Shown here in pieces: positions 4,861-6,126 of a stretch of DNA of 6,126 bases. The notes under the pieces are model-generated. The model made no database searches and was not told the DNA's origin. It worked only from the letters and a program-made list of their open reading frames with translations. The stretch covers positions 1 to 6,126 of the forward strand of contig USII01000065.1 in the NCBI GenBank assembly GCA_900554725.1. Reading direction: 5' to 3'. The translations under genes were made by a program, and so were the position numbers. Position 1 is the first letter of the stretch. Every line of letters begins with the position of its first letter. This DNA comes from an uncultured Eubacteriales bacterium (GTDB lineage Bacteria > Bacillota > Clostridia > Christensenellales > Christensenellaceae).

Positions 4861-5856
4861 ATGGAAAATCCATACTTGTTTGAGGACCTGTTTGGCATTT
4901 CGGGGCTCAGCGTCCGCTGGTATGCGGTGTTTATCTGCCTTGGGTTGGTGGCGGGGCTTTTCGTCGCTTTTCTGTTGGCCAGAAAGCGCGGCTACAATTT
5001 TGATATGGTGCTGGATTTGCTGCTGCTCGCGCTTCCCTTCTGCATTGTGGGGGCAAGGCTCTATTATGTGGCCTTTGAGTGGGATAGCTATAAGGATAAT
5101 CTCTTGGAAATCGTGAAAATCTGGCATGGCGGAATGGCCATATATGGCGCTGTCATCGGCGGTGTCATCGCAGCGCTCATTTTCTGCAAGTGGAAAAAAG
5201 TTCCCATTGGGGATTTGATGGATATTGGCGGCGCCGGCCTTATCCTGGGGCAGGCCATAGGGCGCTGGGGCAATTTTGCAAATCAGGAGGCCTTTGGCAA
5301 TCTCATCACAAACCCAGATCTGCAGTTTTTCCCTTATGGGGTGTATATCGATCGTTTGGGCGAATGGCATCAGGCCACTTTCTTTTATGAAAGTATGTGG
5401 GATTTTCTAGTGCTGGCAGTGCTCCTTTGGTATTTTAAGCGCGCCAAGCATAAGGGCAATGTGTTTGCGATGTACCTTGTACTTTATGGAGTAGGGCGCT
5501 TTTTCATCGAGGGCCTGCGCACAGATAGCCTCTGGCTGATTCCAGGCGTCATTCGCGTTTCCCAGCTGTTAAGCGCGGTGCTGGTGGTTTTGGGCACGGC
5601 CTACCTTTTCGTAATGCATTTCAGGCCGGTTCGGGCAGTGCACTATTATGGTGTATACAGCCTTGGATATAAGAAACCGGAGAAAGGCGAAGAAACTAAG
5701 GAAGATGTAAATTTGGCCGAGGAGGAAGCCGCATCTGAAGCAGAGCAGCAGCCTTCGCAGCTGAAACCGGAGGCAGAGCTGCATTCGTCGGCTGAAGAGC
5801 AAGAGGCGCAAACACCGCCGGAAGATGAGCAGGCTGCGGCCAAGAAAACGGAGTAA
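4861..5856 (+). CDS. lgt: Prolipoprotein diacylglyceryl transferase Lgt
   Basis: Lgt moves diacylglycerol from phosphatidylglycerol to the lipobox cysteine of prolipoproteins, the first step of lipoprotein maturation, in the cytoplasmic membrane. The 331-residue protein shows about seven hydrophobic segments, roughly at 18-40, 50-72, 90-109, 121-137, 179-193, 200-219 and 234-252. The family signature GRWGNFANQEAFG is at 134-146, and VRWY (18-21), HGGM (89-92), HQAT (170-173) and VGRFFIEGLR (211-220) are present. R135, N138, R213 and E217 appear to match the E. coli active-site positions R143, N146, R239 and E243. The ATG at 4861 follows GGAGG by 5 bases; upstream in-frame ATGs at 4849 and 4795 have poor sites, and 4795 precedes the promoter. 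The C-terminus carries an unusual acidic tail (about 275-331, rich in Glu, Ala and Gln), predicted cytoplasmic. The gene is followed after five bases by pncB in the same transcript. Confidence 0.97.
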   Translation: MENPYLFEDLFGISGLSVRWYAVFICLGLVAGLFVAFLLARKRGYNFDMVLDLLLLALPFCIVGARLYYVAFEWDSYKDNLLEIVKIWHGGMAIYGAVIGGVIAALIFCKWKKVPIGDLMDIGGAGLILGQAIGRWGNFANQEAFGNLITNPDLQFFPYGVYIDRLGEWHQATFFYESMWDFLVLAVLLWYFKRAKHKGNVFAMYLVLYGVGRFFIEGLRTDSLWLIPGVIRVSQLLSAVLVVLGTAYLFVMHFRPVRAVHYYGVYSLGYKKPEKGEETKEDVNLAEEEAASEAEQQPSQLKPEAELHSSAEEQEAQTPPEDEQAAAKKTE

Positions 5857-5861
5857 AAATC

Positions 5862-6126
5862 ATGAGAAACCTGACGATGATGACAGATCTCTATCAGCTT
5901 ACGATGATGTACGGCTATTTTCGTAAGAAGACGCATGAGAATATGGCGGTTTACGATGTCTTTTTCCGAAAGGGAGCGGGAGAATCCAAGTACGCGGTGT
6001 TTGCCGGCCTGGAACAGGTGATAGAGTATATCAATAATTTGCACTTTTCAGATGAGGATATCGACTATCTGCGCACGCTGAACCTGTTCGACGAAAATTT
6101 CTTCTCCTACCTGAAGCAATTCCGCT
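5862..6126 (+). CDS. pncB: Nicotinate phosphoribosyltransferase PncB (partial, N-terminal 88 residues)
   Basis: This enzyme joins nicotinate and PRPP, with ATP hydrolysis, to give nicotinate mononucleotide in the Preiss-Handler route of NAD salvage, in the cytoplasm. The visible part carries the typical N-terminal signature MTDLYQLTMMYGYF (7-20), then AVYDVFFRKG (29-38) and YAVFAGLEQVIEYI, the usual opening of this family. The phosphoribosyl-binding core lies beyond the window. The start is five bases after the lgt stop codon. Its ribosome binding site, CGGAG (5849-5853), overlaps the last codons of lgt, so translation may be coupled. The pairing with lgt in one transcript has no obvious functional logic and is probably only co-transcription. 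Confidence 0.94.
   Translation, partial: MRNLTMMTDLYQLTMMYGYFRKKTHENMAVYDVFFRKGAGESKYAVFAGLEQVIEYINNLHFSDEDIDYLRTLNLFDENFFSYLKQFR

Noticed and set aside
1..6126. Mobile elements, CRISPR arrays, tRNA or rRNA genes
   Set aside because: No transposase-like frame, no regularly spaced repeats and no tRNA-like cloverleaf sequence were seen. The genes are housekeeping in type.

Overview
The window looks like an ordinary stretch of chromosome from an anaerobic Firmicute, most likely of class Clostridia. The reasons are a T-box leader RNA, sigma-A-type promoters, strong AGGAGG-like ribosome binding sites, a MurG of clostridial type, and Rho-independent terminators. Base composition is moderate by eye, near half G+C, which suggests a gut-type Clostridia lineage rather than an AT-rich Clostridium. 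This assignment is inferred from features, not from a database search.

Layout. At 1-842 (minus strand) lies the first 280 codons of murG, cut by the window edge. It is transcribed divergently from a plus-strand gene at 1026-2162 for a UgtP/MGDG-synthase-like glycosyltransferase, and the 183 bp between them holds a candidate promoter for each direction. Nine bases after that gene's stop a strong promoter begins (2172-2200). It drives a complete T-box riboswitch (about 2208-2481) with a traceable Stem I, specifier loop, antiterminator and terminator, followed by an AMP-forming acyl-CoA synthetase at 2506-4182 that closes with its own terminator. A short proline/serine/glutamate-rich lipoprotein (4396-4740) follows, again with its own terminator. 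A near-consensus promoter (4799-4827) then starts an lgt-pncB operon: lgt is complete (4861-5856) and pncB is cut by the right edge (5862-6126).

How the parts work together. murG and the UgtP-like gene are both GT-B fold family-28 transferases that act on lipid acceptors for the envelope (lipid II and probably glycolipid). lgt modifies lipoproteins such as the one encoded just upstream. The most unusual element is the T-box. Its specifier loop reads CUC (Leu), and the antiterminator bulge UGGU fits a tRNA with discriminator base A, as tRNA-Leu has. It controls a fatty-acid-type CoA ligase resembling Bacillus YngI, not a tRNA synthetase, transporter or classical leucine-biosynthesis gene. The simplest reading is that leucine starvation switches on activation of a branched short-chain acid, for example isovalerate for leucine synthesis by reductive carboxylation. 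That reading is a hypothesis.
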